Of a stretch of 23,328 nt of DNA, positions 7,488 through 14,973 are shown piece after piece; positions within the stretch are counted from its first letter, which is position 1, and every line of letters starts with the position of its first letter. A model generated the notes under the pieces. The model was not told where the DNA came from. It did not search any database and was given only the letters and a program-made list of their open reading frames with translations. This DNA is from an uncultured Ellagibacter sp. (lineage in GTDB: Bacteria; Actinomycetota; Coriobacteriia; Coriobacteriales; Eggerthellaceae), in NCBI RefSeq assembly GCF_934617235.1, contig NZ_CAKTTZ010000039.1, positions 1 through 23,328 on the forward strand, in the 5' to 3' direction. The position numbers were made by a program, and so were the translations under genes.

Positions 7488-7523
7488 CGGCGGGTTGTCC
7501 TGCGATGGGCGCCCGCCGTTTTT
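7488..7523 (+). terminator. Rho-independent terminator after thrS
   Basis: CGGCGGG (7488-7494) pairs with CCCGCCG (7512-7518), followed directly by TTTTT (7519-7523). It lies between thrS and the methyltransferase gene on the same strand, so most thrS transcripts should stop here. Confidence 0.7.
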
Positions 7524-7550
7524 GTTGATTGACGGTTGGAGGCTTGGAAG

Positions 7551-8405
7551 ATGCGCACGGCGGCATGTCGCTTGCACAAGGGGTTTTCGCTCGAGAAGCG
7601 GATGGAAGGCGCGAAGGCGGCGCTTGAGTTCGAGCCGTACTCGCGTCGTGGGGCGTGGCGCCTCTGGGCACCTGAAGGGGGAGTGCGCCCCGATGGCGAG
7701 GCGTTTTCCCGCGTTGTGCTCGACTTGGGGTGCGGCAAGGGCGAGTACACGGTGGCTTGCGCAGCGGCGGAACCCGAGACGCTGTTCGTGGGCATCGACG
7801 TTGATCCCATCTGCGTCATGCGCTCGGCGGAGGCGGCGTGCGAGGCAGGCGTGGAAAACGTCGTGTTCGCACACGATGAGGACCCTGACGTGCTCGAACT
7901 GTTCGGCGAGGAGGAACTTACAAGTATCCTTATCAATTTTCCGACGCCGTTTCCCAAGAAGAAGCGCGCGCCCCGGCGCTTGACCTATCTCGATCGCCTG
8001 ATGAAGTACCGCCGCGTCCTTGAGGAGGGCGGCACCGTGCGCATGCGCACTGATTCCACGCCGTTTCGCGACTTCTCCTTAACGCAGCTTGAGCTGGCCG
8101 GCTATGAGCTTCAATGGGAAACCGACGACGTGCGCGCGATGTTCCCTGATGAGCCGTGGAGTGGATATGAACACAAGCTCGTGGCGAAAGGTGCGCCAGT
8201 GGTGGGCTTTTGCGCGGTGCCGGGGCCTGCCCCTGAGCACGTGGAGCAAACCGCGCCGCTCTCGCTTGTGAGCTATCTTCCCGAGGATCTGGAGAATCTC
8301 GATTACGTTCCCTTCGGCATGCAGGGGTCGATTGACAACATCGTCGGCTACAACGCGAACCGCCGCAAGAAGGGATTGCCCGACTGGCGCCCGCCCGTTG
8401 TCTAG
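7551..8405 (+). CDS. trmB: TrmB-like tRNA (guanine-N7) methyltransferase, divergent
   Basis: A 284-residue class I SAM-dependent methyltransferase. Seen in order: the SAM-binding motif LDLGCGKGEY (about residues 61-70), the acidic end of strand 2 (VGIDVDP), the family motif at NFPTPFPKKKRAPRRLTY, and MRTDSTPF near strand 5. TrmB makes m7G46 in tRNA. The match is to TrmB, but the usual PDPW is PTPF, so the normally conserved catalytic-site Asp is Thr here. A C-terminal extension of about 60 residues after the fold also makes it longer than the usual 210-240. ATG 7551 is chosen because TTGGAGG lies nine bases upstream; a TTG in frame at 7536 lies inside that Shine-Dalgarno. Enzyme activity is less certain than family membership. 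Confidence 0.8.
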   Translation: MRTAACRLHKGFSLEKRMEGAKAALEFEPYSRRGAWRLWAPEGGVRPDGEAFSRVVLDLGCGKGEYTVACAAAEPETLFVGIDVDPICVMRSAEAACEAGVENVVFAHDEDPDVLELFGEEELTSILINFPTPFPKKKRAPRRLTYLDRLMKYRRVLEEGGTVRMRTDSTPFRDFSLTQLELAGYELQWETDDVRAMFPDEPWSGYEHKLVAKGAPVVGFCAVPGPAPEHVEQTAPLSLVSYLPEDLENLDYVPFGMQGSIDNIVGYNANRRKKGLPDWRPPVV

Positions 8406-8440
8406 CCTCTTGCGCGAGGTGTTCTGCCCGACTGGCGCCC
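8377..8440 (+). repeat. 48-bp partial tandem duplication of the trmB 3' end
   Basis: TGCCCGACTGGCGCCC occurs exactly at 8377-8392, where it encodes the last residues of the TrmB-like protein, and again at 8425-8440 in the spacer, 48 bases later. A shorter GGCGCCCTGCCC repeat continues at about 8435 and 8459. This looks like local duplication of the gene end. The rest of the 199-base spacer up to yhdT shows no gene. Confidence 0.6.
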
Positions 8441-8604
8441 TGCCCTTAGGGGAGGAAGGCGCCCTGCCCATCGTTTCGCGGAGTTGGCGCCCGCTCGCAA
8501 GCTGCCCGCCCGCGGTTCGGAGCTCTTGTGCGATTTGCCCATCCCGCCCACGCGCGGCAGATGGTAGCATGGGGGCAACGGCACCGGTTGGGAAGGGGCG
8601 TTTT

Positions 8605-8919
8605 GTGAACAGTCCATCAATTCGCACGTATCGCGACAAAATGCGGCAGGCGAACAAAGAGGCGCGGGCGACGGTTGTTGCCCTCATCTGCATCATTGCC
8701 GTCTGGCTTATCGGCGGCTTCGGTCTTGCTGGATGCGATCTCGAGCTGTTCCATACGCCGATTTGGATTATCGGCGGCTGCGTGGCGCCGTGGATTGCGG
8801 CGATCATCGCAGCGGTCGTGCTGAGCCGTCGGGTTTTCGTCGACTTCGACCTGGACGACGATCCCGCTCATGCCGCCAATACGGACGCCTCTTTCAAGGA
8901 AGGGGCGCGCCATGAGTAA
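8605..8919 (+). CDS. yhdT: YhdT-family (DUF997) small membrane protein
   Basis: A 104-residue protein with two hydrophobic segments, at about residues 22-44 and 53-78, and an acidic, soluble C-terminus (VDFDLDDDP). YhdT is the small protein typically encoded directly before the pantothenate symporter panF, and here the same order is seen. The start is taken as GTG 8605, preceded by GGGAAGGGG. An ATG at 8641 would lose only a polar N-terminus and has no Shine-Dalgarno. The stop overlaps the panF start by 8 bases, indicating translational coupling. The role is thought to be tied to PanF function or stability; the mechanism is not established. Confidence 0.8.
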   Translation: MNSPSIRTYRDKMRQANKEARATVVALICIIAVWLIGGFGLAGCDLELFHTPIWIIGGCVAPWIAAIIAAVVLSRRVFVDFDLDDDPAHAANTDASFKEGARHE

Positions 8920-10402
8920 CCTCGTCGCGCTCGTTCCCCTTGTCATATTCCTTGTGGTCGCGCTTGCGGTGAGCCTTGTCGTTCGCCGACGCACGCACGC
9001 GGCCGGCGGCGGATTCGTGAAGGAGTACTTCATCGGCAATCGTGCGCTCGGCGGGTTCGTGCTCGCCATGACGACGATCGCCACCTATGGTTCGGTGAGC
9101 TCGTTCGTGGGCGGCCCTGGACAGGCATGGCTTGTCGGCTGGGGCTGGGTTTACATGGCGGTTGTGCAGGTCACAGCCCTTGTTTTGCTCTATGGCATCC
9201 TGGGAAAGAAGATGGCGATCGTTTCGCGCAAGCTCGATGCCGTCACCGTGATCGACGTCATCCGCGCGCGCTATTCTTCCAACGCGCTTGCCAACGTGAG
9301 CGCGGTCGTGGTCGTGCTTTTCTTCGCGGCGACGATGGTCGCGCAGTTCGTCGGCGGCGCGAAGCTTTTCGAGGCCGTCACTGGGTACTCGTATCTGGTG
9401 GGGCTTGTGCTCTTCGGCGTGGCGGTCGTGCTGTTCACCACTATCGGCGGCTTCCGCGGGGTTGCGGTGACCGACGCGATATGCGGCGTTGCCATGCTCG
9501 TCGGCATTTTCGTGCTTGCAGCGGGCATCCTCACCGCGGGCGGCGGCTACGAGAACATCATGGACACCATCCGCGCAAACCGCCCCGAGATGCTCGAGCC
9601 CTTCGGCGGCGGCTCCATGCCCGCGACGCTGTACTTCACGCAGTGGCTCCTCGTCGGCATCTTCACCTTCGTCCTGCCTCAGTCGGCGGTGCGCTGCATG
9701 GGCTTTAAGAACACGAAGGCGCTTCACGGCGCGATGGTCATGGGCACGGTCATCATCGGCCTCATGATGATCGGCGTCACCTCCCTCGGCGTGCTCTCCG
9801 CGGGCGTGCTTACGGGCGATCTTGCCAGCTACGGCGGCAGCGTCGATAACATCATCCCGCAGGCAATTGCGCAAACGCTTCCACCCTGGCTTGCCGGCGT
9901 GGCTATCATAGGCCCCATCGCGGCATCTATTTCCACGGTGTCGTCCCTGCTCATCGCTTCGTCTTCGGCAATCATCAAGGACGTCTACCTGCACCATTGC
10001 GAATCGTGCGGCAAAAAGCCCACCGAGCGCACCATCGCGAGCTCAAGCCAGCTTGTCACGTTCTGCGTGGGCGCTATCGTGTTCGTGCTCGCCATCGTTC
10101 CGCCTGACGTCATCTGGAAGATCAACATGTTCGCGTTCGGCGGCCTCGAGACGGCGTTTTTCTGGGTGCTCGTGTGCGGATTGTTCTGGAAACGGGCGGG
10201 GAAGTGGGGCGCGCTGCTGTCTATGATCGGCGGCACTGCCTCCTACTGCCTGTGCATGGCGCTTGGATTCAAGGTGATGGGCCTGCATCAAATCGTGATC
10301 GGCATTACGGTTGCGGGTGTGCTCATGGTGGTGGGAAGCCTCATCGAGCGGCGTGATACGGCGGAGGAGAAGCGCATGCGCGAGGTGTTCTTCCCCGAAT
10401 AG
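8912..10402 (+). CDS. panF: Sodium/pantothenate symporter PanF
   Basis: A 496-residue integral membrane protein of the sodium:solute symporter (SSS) family with about 13 hydrophobic segments. Recognisable signatures are 'EYFIGNRALGGFVLAMTTIATYGSVSSFVGGPG', 'DAVTVIDVIRARYSS', 'FTTIGGFRGVAVTDAICG' and 'GPIAASISTVSSLLIASSSAIIKD', the last being part of the sodium-binding region in this family. It imports pantothenate (vitamin B5), the precursor of coenzyme A, with Na+. ATG 8912 has AAGGAAGGGG upstream and overlaps the end of yhdT, which strengthens the PanF assignment over other SSS transporters. A short hairpin spans the stop codon (10390-10407) but lacks a T-run. Confidence 0.93.
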   Translation: MSNLVALVPLVIFLVVALAVSLVVRRRTHAAGGGFVKEYFIGNRALGGFVLAMTTIATYGSVSSFVGGPGQAWLVGWGWVYMAVVQVTALVLLYGILGKKMAIVSRKLDAVTVIDVIRARYSSNALANVSAVVVVLFFAATMVAQFVGGAKLFEAVTGYSYLVGLVLFGVAVVLFTTIGGFRGVAVTDAICGVAMLVGIFVLAAGILTAGGGYENIMDTIRANRPEMLEPFGGGSMPATLYFTQWLLVGIFTFVLPQSAVRCMGFKNTKALHGAMVMGTVIIGLMMIGVTSLGVLSAGVLTGDLASYGGSVDNIIPQAIAQTLPPWLAGVAIIGPIAASISTVSSLLIASSSAIIKDVYLHHCESCGKKPTERTIASSSQLVTFCVGAIVFVLAIVPPDVIWKINMFAFGGLETAFFWVLVCGLFWKRAGKWGALLSMIGGTASYCLCMALGFKVMGLHQIVIGITVAGVLMVVGSLIERRDTAEEKRMREVFFPE

Positions 10403-10465
10403 GGAAGTGGGAAGGAAACGAATCGTTTCAGGAGGAAGCCGGGGTATGTGAGTGCGTGACCTGGC

Positions 10466-10642
10466 TTCTTGCGCGTCGTGACGAACTGCGACTGGGGTTC
10501 TCCCGCCTCGGTTTCGCGTGCATTGGGCATCTCGCGCGCCAGCTTCTTGCGCCTCGACTTCCTGTCCTTTCGCGCGTCAGCTCGCCCATCGAAGTCGGGC
10601 TACGCCCGTTCCGATAAACTCCCGTCATCTCGCGCGTCAGCT
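10466..10642. repeat. Degenerate repeats in the panF/antiporter spacer
   Basis: The 254-base gap between the convergent panF and antiporter genes holds TCGCGCGYCAGCT three times (10532-10544, 10570-10582, 10630-10642) and CTTCTTGCGCSTCG twice (from 10466 and 10543). A small hairpin, CGGGC-TAC-GCCCG, lies near 10597-10609. No gene and no T-run terminator were found. The pattern suggests an old, decaying tandem repeat array. Confidence 0.45.
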
Positions 10643-10656
10643 TGCCGCGAGCCTCG

Positions 10657-12258
10657 TTAGCGCTCCTTCTTGTCGCGGTTCGTCATGCGGCCGATTTCGC
10701 TTTGCCGGCGTCGGTATTCGCGCACTGCCGCCTGAGCGATTCTTTTGCGGCGCTCCTCGCGCTGCTGCGCCGCTTTCCCGATGGCGTCCTCGCGCGGGCC
10801 CTCTTCGATGAAGTGCTCGATCTCGTCTTTGTGCGCGGCGATGTCTTGCGCCGCGGAATCGAGCAGTGCGTCGAGCGCGCGCTTGCGCTCGGTCTTGCGT
10901 TGCAAGGCGAAAGCTGCCTCCTGCCAGGGGATATCCTCGTCCTTCGACTCACTTGCATGCACGGCGAGGCGTGCGGCAGCTTCCTGGCGCACCATCATGC
11001 GCTCCATATCCAAGTGCTCGTGCAGAATCGTGCGGATGTCGCTCGGGTGCGCGGCGATTTCCTGCACCGCGGCAATCGGCTTCGCGTCGATCACGCGGTA
11101 GGTGAGCGATGCCAAAAACGGCATGAGGAACACGGTCACGGCGCCTGCGGCGACGAGCGTGCCCGCGACGTCTTGGGTCATCGCGCCCGCTTTCACGGCC
11201 ACCGACGTCACTGCGACGATGAGCGGCAGCGCCGTCGTGCAGTAGAGCGCCACGGTGATGCGGTTGTGCATGGACAGCTTGCCCTTGCCCTTGCCAAGCG
11301 AGAGCGCCACAACGATAGGCACGGCCCGCACCAAGAGCAGAGCGCAGATGAACAAGACGAGCAGAAGCGGGTTCTCGCCCACGCCGGCGAGGTCGATCTT
11401 CGCGCCGGAAACGACGAAGAACACGGGGATGAGGAACCCGTAGCCGATTGCGTCGAGCTTCGATTCGAGCTCGTGGTCGCCTTCGGGGATGATGTAGCGC
11501 AAAACGAAGCCAGCGGCGAACGCGCCGAGCACGATATCGAGGCTGAACACGGCCGATACGGTGACGAGTCCAATCAAAAGCACAACCGTCACGCGCACGA
11601 ACGTTTGCGAGGTGGTGTTGCGCTTGTTCATGAGGAACTGGTGGATGCGATGCCCGCCGCGGCGCGCCTTTGCCGGCACGATGGCCATGATCACGCATAT
11701 GGTGACGAAGATCGCGAGGATGAGCAGCGTCTGCCATTTGCTGCGCGACGAGAGCAGGAGCGCCATGGCGAGCACGGGGCACAGCTCTCCCCAGGTGCCA
11801 AACGACAGGATGCCCTCGCCGACGGGGGTCCCCTCGAGGTCTCGCTCTTTGATGATCGGCATGAGCGTGCCGAGCGCCGTCGTGGTGAGCGCGATGGCCA
11901 CGGCGAGCCCGTCGATGTGGCTTACGGAGAGGCTCGGCGACAAAAGCACGAGAACAAGCGCGATCGCCATGCTGATAAACCAAGTGGCAAGCCCCTTCTT
12001 CCCCTGCGTTCCCGAAAGGCTCTTCGGGTTGATCTCATAGCCTGCAAGGAGGAACAAAAACGCAAGGCCAAGCTCGGAGAGCATGTCGATTGAGTCGGTC
12101 AGCTCGATGATTCCCGCCATGTAGGGCCCTAATAGCGCGCCTGCCAAAAGGAGGATAACGGTTTCGGGCACGAGTCCGCGCGGGACGAGCTTGGCGATGA
12201 TGGGGGCTGTCGCGGCGACGAGTGCAGCGGTGAACAGCGATATGAAATCGGTGGGCAT
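10657..12258 (-). CDS. CPA2-type cation:proton antiporter (Kef/NapA-like)
   Basis: A 533-residue membrane protein. Residues 1 to about 395 carry the Na+/H+ exchanger fold with about 12-13 hydrophobic segments, including 'VPETVILLLAGALLGPYMAG', 'SELGLAFLFLLAGYEI', 'ALTTTALGTLMPIIKE', 'VFSLDIVLGAFAAGFVLR' and 'GYGFLIPVFFVVSGAKID', typical of the CPA2 family. These proteins exchange K+ or Na+ for H+. Instead of the TrkA-N/RCK domain seen in KefB/KefC, the last 140 residues form a highly charged, probably coiled-coil helical tail rich in Glu, Arg, Lys and Ala. The gene begins 33 bases after the patatin gene on the same strand, so they are probably co-transcribed. Ion specificity cannot be read from the sequence. 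Confidence 0.88.
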   Translation of the reverse strand: MPTDFISLFTAALVAATAPIIAKLVPRGLVPETVILLLAGALLGPYMAGIIELTDSIDMLSELGLAFLFLLAGYEINPKSLSGTQGKKGLATWFISMAIALVLVLLSPSLSVSHIDGLAVAIALTTTALGTLMPIIKERDLEGTPVGEGILSFGTWGELCPVLAMALLLSSRSKWQTLLILAIFVTICVIMAIVPAKARRGGHRIHQFLMNKRNTTSQTFVRVTVVLLIGLVTVSAVFSLDIVLGAFAAGFVLRYIIPEGDHELESKLDAIGYGFLIPVFFVVSGAKIDLAGVGENPLLLVLFICALLLVRAVPIVVALSLGKGKGKLSMHNRITVALYCTTALPLIVAVTSVAVKAGAMTQDVAGTLVAAGAVTVFLMPFLASLTYRVIDAKPIAAVQEIAAHPSDIRTILHEHLDMERMMVRQEAAARLAVHASESKDEDIPWQEAAFALQRKTERKRALDALLDSAAQDIAAHKDEIEHFIEEGPREDAIGKAAQQREERRKRIAQAAVREYRRRQSEIGRMTNRDKKER

Positions 12259-12291
12259 GGGGGTCTTCTCTGCTGACGGTTCGGCGGTCTG

Positions 12292-13269
12292 CTAGTCTGC
12301 GAGGTACTCCTGCAGTTTCGGCCACAGCCGGGCCGCTTCGGCAAGCCCCTGCTCGTACAACGCGAGTAGCTTCTCGGTGTCGTGTTCCATGGAGGATACG
12401 GTGACGGGCTCGGGCGGGCGGATCACGAAGATGCGCCCCGCTGCCTGTTCACGTTCGATCCAGCGGTAAAGGCGGTTGTACTCGTAGTGGCGATACTGCA
12501 GGCGGTCAATATAGTACGGGTAGTCGGCGTAGCGTTGACGCATGAGCGCCATGAGCTTGTTCGGCTTCTTCTCGTAGCCAGCGGCTTGGGTGAGCACGAC
12601 GATGTGCTTGCTTGCGCCGGTGAGCATCGAGTGGAGAAGCGGCACGCTGTCGGAAGTACCGCCGTCGAGGAGTAGCTTGCCGTCTGCCTCGACGATTTGG
12701 CTTACGAGCGGCATCGATGACGACGCGATGAGATAGGGCAGGTCATCGTGGTAGTCGCGCACCTCATGGTAGTCGGCCTCGCCGGTTTCGAGGTTGGTCG
12801 ACACGGCTTCGAAGCGGATGGGCGAGCGGCGAAACGCCTCGTAGTCGAACGGGTCGAGCACGTCGGGAATCTCGTGGAAGGCGAACTCGCGGCCGTAGGC
12901 GTTTCCCGTGCGGACGAAGCTCTGCATCGACAGGTAGCGGTTGTCGGCGGCGTATTTCACGTTGATCAGGCTCGACCTGCCAGGCGCGCCCGCCACGTAG
13001 TTCCCGCCGCAAAGTGCGCCCGCCGACACGCCGACGACGTATTCGCAGAAGAACTTCTGGTCCATGAAGAAATCGAGCACGCCCGCGGTGAACTGCCCGC
13101 GCATCGCCCCGCCTTCGAGCACGAGGTTCGCGTGGGCAAGCGGTACACCCTCCCATGCAGGCGCCTTGTGCATGCGGGCATGCTCGCTGCCGCCTTCGCC
13201 CAGTTCTCTGTTCTCATCTGCGGCGTTGGCCGCGCAATTTGAAAGCTGTTCTTCCGTAGGCTCGCTCAT
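12292..13269 (-). CDS. Patatin-like phospholipase/acyl hydrolase
   Basis: A 325-residue patatin-fold hydrolase. The oxyanion loop LEGGAMRG (residues 51-58), the nucleophile elbow GVSAG with S82, and the dyad Asp D202 in LLLDGGTSDSVPL are all present, so it should be catalytically competent as a lipid acyl hydrolase. It has no signal peptide or membrane segment, suggesting a cytoplasmic or peripheral membrane location. About 45 polar residues precede the domain; the start at 13269 is supported by GAAAGGG a few bases upstream and by the promoter just beyond. It is the first gene of an apparent two-gene unit with the cation antiporter. A link between lipid turnover and ion transport is speculative. 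Confidence 0.9.
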   Translation of the reverse strand: MSEPTEEQLSNCAANAADENRELGEGGSEHARMHKAPAWEGVPLAHANLVLEGGAMRGQFTAGVLDFFMDQKFFCEYVVGVSAGALCGGNYVAGAPGRSSLINVKYAADNRYLSMQSFVRTGNAYGREFAFHEIPDVLDPFDYEAFRRSPIRFEAVSTNLETGEADYHEVRDYHDDLPYLIASSSMPLVSQIVEADGKLLLDGGTSDSVPLLHSMLTGASKHIVVLTQAAGYEKKPNKLMALMRQRYADYPYYIDRLQYRHYEYNRLYRWIEREQAAGRIFVIRPPEPVTVSSMEHDTEKLLALYEQGLAEAARLWPKLQEYLAD

Positions 13270-13271
13270 GG

Positions 13272-13302
13272 GGCACCCTTTCTCTTATCGGGTGCCATTA
13301 TA
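13272..13302 (-). promoter_or_regulatory. Patatin gene -10 box with adjoining palindrome
   Basis: Read on the minus strand, a perfect TATAAT (13302-13297) is followed at once by GGCACCC (13296-13290), an 11-base spacer, and GGGTGCC (13278-13272), an exact 7-bp inverted repeat. The second arm overlaps the Shine-Dalgarno region and ends 2 bases before the start codon. The transcript would start near the end of the first arm, so a protein operator is more likely than an RNA hairpin. No good -35 is seen, which fits an activator-dependent or weak promoter. Confidence 0.5.
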
Positions 13303-13334
13303 GTTCAGATTCATGCCGTTCCAGTAACGCCTCG

Positions 13335-13362
13335 TTTACGTTTCGCGGGTAAGCGATACAAT
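13335..13362 (+). promoter_or_regulatory. trxA promoter
   Basis: TTTACG (13335-13340) and TACAAT (13357-13362) are separated by 16 bases, matching 4/6 and 5/6 of consensus. The predicted start near 13369 gives a leader of about 70 bases and supports ATG 13438 as the trxA start rather than an upstream in-frame codon at 13366. Confidence 0.5.
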
Positions 13363-13437
13363 ACGTTGATGCAAGCGTCGGGCGTAACGCTCGACGCGGA
13401 ACCTGGTTTCAAATCACTTGTTCAGGAGGAAGGGAAC

Positions 13438-13746
13438 ATGAGCGAAATGGTAACTTCTTCGGATTTCGATGAGAAGGTTCTGAAATCCGACGTCCCCGTT
13501 CTTGTGGATTTCTTCGCGACATGGTGCGGCCCGTGCCGTATGCTCGGCCCTGTGGTCGAGGAAGTCGCCGCTGAGAAGGCCGGCGAGGCCAAGGTGTACA
13601 AGCTCGACATCGATCAAAGCCCCGACATCGCGCAGCGCTACGGCGTGATGAGCGTGCCGACGCTGATCCTGTTCGAGGGTGGCGCGCCGAAGCGCCAGAT
13701 GGTGGGCGCGCAGCCAAAGCAGAACGTGCTCGCGCTGTTCGCGTAA
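13438..13746 (+). CDS. trxA: Thioredoxin
   Basis: A 102-residue cytoplasmic thioredoxin, the standard size. The active site is WCGPC with C30 and C33, preceded by VLVDFFAT, and the cis-proline loop is SVPTLILFEGG. It reduces protein disulfides, including those of ribonucleotide reductase and peroxiredoxins, and is re-reduced by the thioredoxin reductase encoded next. The start at ATG 13438 has a near-perfect AGGAGGAAGG Shine-Dalgarno. It has its own promoter and a strong terminator (13771-13810), so it is expressed separately from trxB despite the linkage. Confidence 0.97.
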   Translation: MSEMVTSSDFDEKVLKSDVPVLVDFFATWCGPCRMLGPVVEEVAAEKAGEAKVYKLDIDQSPDIAQRYGVMSVPTLILFEGGAPKRQMVGAQPKQNVLALFA

Positions 13747-13770
13747 ACCGTATTTTCCGAGCGCAATGGG

Positions 13771-13810
13771 AAGGCGCTGCGGGGCGACGTTCGCCTTGCA
13801 GCGCCTTTTT
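13771..13810 (+). terminator. Rho-independent terminator after trxA
   Basis: AAGGCGCTGC (13771-13780) pairs perfectly with GCAGCGCCTT (13798-13807), with a further small stem in the loop, and the stem runs into TTTTT (13806-13810). Confidence 0.85.
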
Positions 13811-13822
13811 GCGTTTCGAGGG

Positions 13823-13828
13823 TATACT
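13823..13828 (+). promoter_or_regulatory. trxB -10 box
   Basis: TATACT matches 5/6 of the -10 consensus and is preceded by GAGG. It lies 12 bases after the trxA terminator and 41 before the trxB start. There is no recognisable -35. A GG-TATNNT box just after a terminator is also seen before prfA (16374). Confidence 0.4.
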
Positions 13829-13869
13829 CTGTGGGAACGGGACGCAATCGGGTGAAAGGCGGAAATGCC

Positions 13870-14799
13870 ATGAACGAAAACGACGTGCTCGACGTGGCGG
13901 TGATCGGCGCGGGGCCCGCTGGGCTCACGGCAGGGCTCTATGCGGCGCGCGCGGGGCTTTCAGTCGCCATCTACGAGAGGATTTCCCCTGGTGGACAGCT
14001 TGCTCAAACCGAGCGGGTGGAAAACTACCCGGGCTTTGCTGAAGGAGCAGACGGCTTCGAGCTCGCTTGGGCGATGAAGGAGCAGGTCGAGCACTTTGGC
14101 GCGACCATCGTGAGCGAGGAAGTGACGGCGGTCGATTTTTCGGGCGAGGTGAAGACGCTCACGACGCCTTTCGGCCAACATAAGGCGAGAAGCGTCATCG
14201 TGGCGACGGGCGCGCGGCCGCGCAAAATGGGCCTTGCGGGGGAAGACGAGCTCGCAGGACGCGGCATGTCGTATTGCGCGACCTGCGATGGCAACTTCTT
14301 TCGCGGGAAAAGCGTGTGCGTGCTCGGCGGCGGGAACATTGCCGCGGCGGATGCGAAGTATCTCGCGCGCATCTGTGAGCGCGTCTACCTCATCCATCGC
14401 CGCGACACGCTTCGCGCCTCGGCGGTCGACCGCGAGCGCCTCTCCTCGCTTCCCAACGTCGAGTTCGTGTGGAACTCGCGCATTGCCGATCTGCGCTCGG
14501 AAGAGGGGCGTCTTTCCGCCGTGGAGGTCGAGGATGTGGCAACCGGAGCGCGGAGGATGCTTCCTGCCGAAGGGCTGTTCGTCGCAATCGGGACGATTCC
14601 CAACACCGATTTTCTCGAGGGCGCGCTTTCTGTTGACGAGGGCGGCTACATCGTGGCCGATGAGTCGGGCACTACGAGCGTGCCCGGCGTGTTCGCGGCG
14701 GGCGATGTGCGCGCGAAGGGCCTGCGCCAGGTGGTGACGGCCGTCTCCGACGGGGCGATAGCCGCCGAGAGCGCCGCCGCATACGTCGCCTCGCGGTAG
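13870..14799 (+). CDS. trxB: Thioredoxin reductase (NADPH)
   Basis: A 309-residue FAD/NADPH disulfide oxidoreductase that regenerates reduced thioredoxin. Seen: the FAD-binding VIGAGPAGLTAGLYAARAGL (residues 11-30), PGGQLAQTERVENYPGF, the redox pair YCATCDG (C136, C139), the NADPH motif VLGGGNIAAADA (about 151-162), HRRDTLRAS for the 2'-phosphate, and the C-terminal FAD motif GVFAAGDVR. Length is typical of low-molecular-weight bacterial TrxB. ATG 13870 is chosen because the Rossmann motif starts at residue 9 and AAAGGCGG lies upstream. It follows trxA on the same strand after a terminator. Confidence 0.95.
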   Translation: MNENDVLDVAVIGAGPAGLTAGLYAARAGLSVAIYERISPGGQLAQTERVENYPGFAEGADGFELAWAMKEQVEHFGATIVSEEVTAVDFSGEVKTLTTPFGQHKARSVIVATGARPRKMGLAGEDELAGRGMSYCATCDGNFFRGKSVCVLGGGNIAAADAKYLARICERVYLIHRRDTLRASAVDRERLSSLPNVEFVWNSRIADLRSEEGRLSAVEVEDVATGARRMLPAEGLFVAIGTIPNTDFLEGALSVDEGGYIVADESGTTSVPGVFAAGDVRAKGLRQVVTAVSDGAIAAESAAAYVASR

Positions 14800-14973
14800 C
14801 GGGTGAGCAGGAGTGCGGGTGAGGCTCGCTGGCGGGCGAGCCATGCGCTCGGCGAGGCCGTTTGCAAAAGCGAAGGTAAAATCACGTTTGACGCGAGCGA
14901 GGCACTGTTTTAGTAGGGCCCATATTGGGGTATAGTGTCGGAGGCGTATAAGCTTGCGATAACGAGGAGAGAG

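Noticed and set aside
5577..7874. Very long minus-strand open frame opposite thrS (765 codons)
   Set aside because: It is an antisense shadow of high-GC codon usage; its translation is His/Ala/Asp/Val-rich with no family pattern, and thrS is unambiguous on the other strand.
10642..12093. Long plus-strand open frame opposite the antiporter gene (483 codons)
   Set aside because: Composition is Arg/His/Glu-rich with no domain, while the minus strand encodes a well-formed membrane transporter.
14823..14842. Terminator after trxB
   Set aside because: GGCTCGC/GCGAGCC forms a stem, but no T-run follows; it could stop transcription only with other factors.
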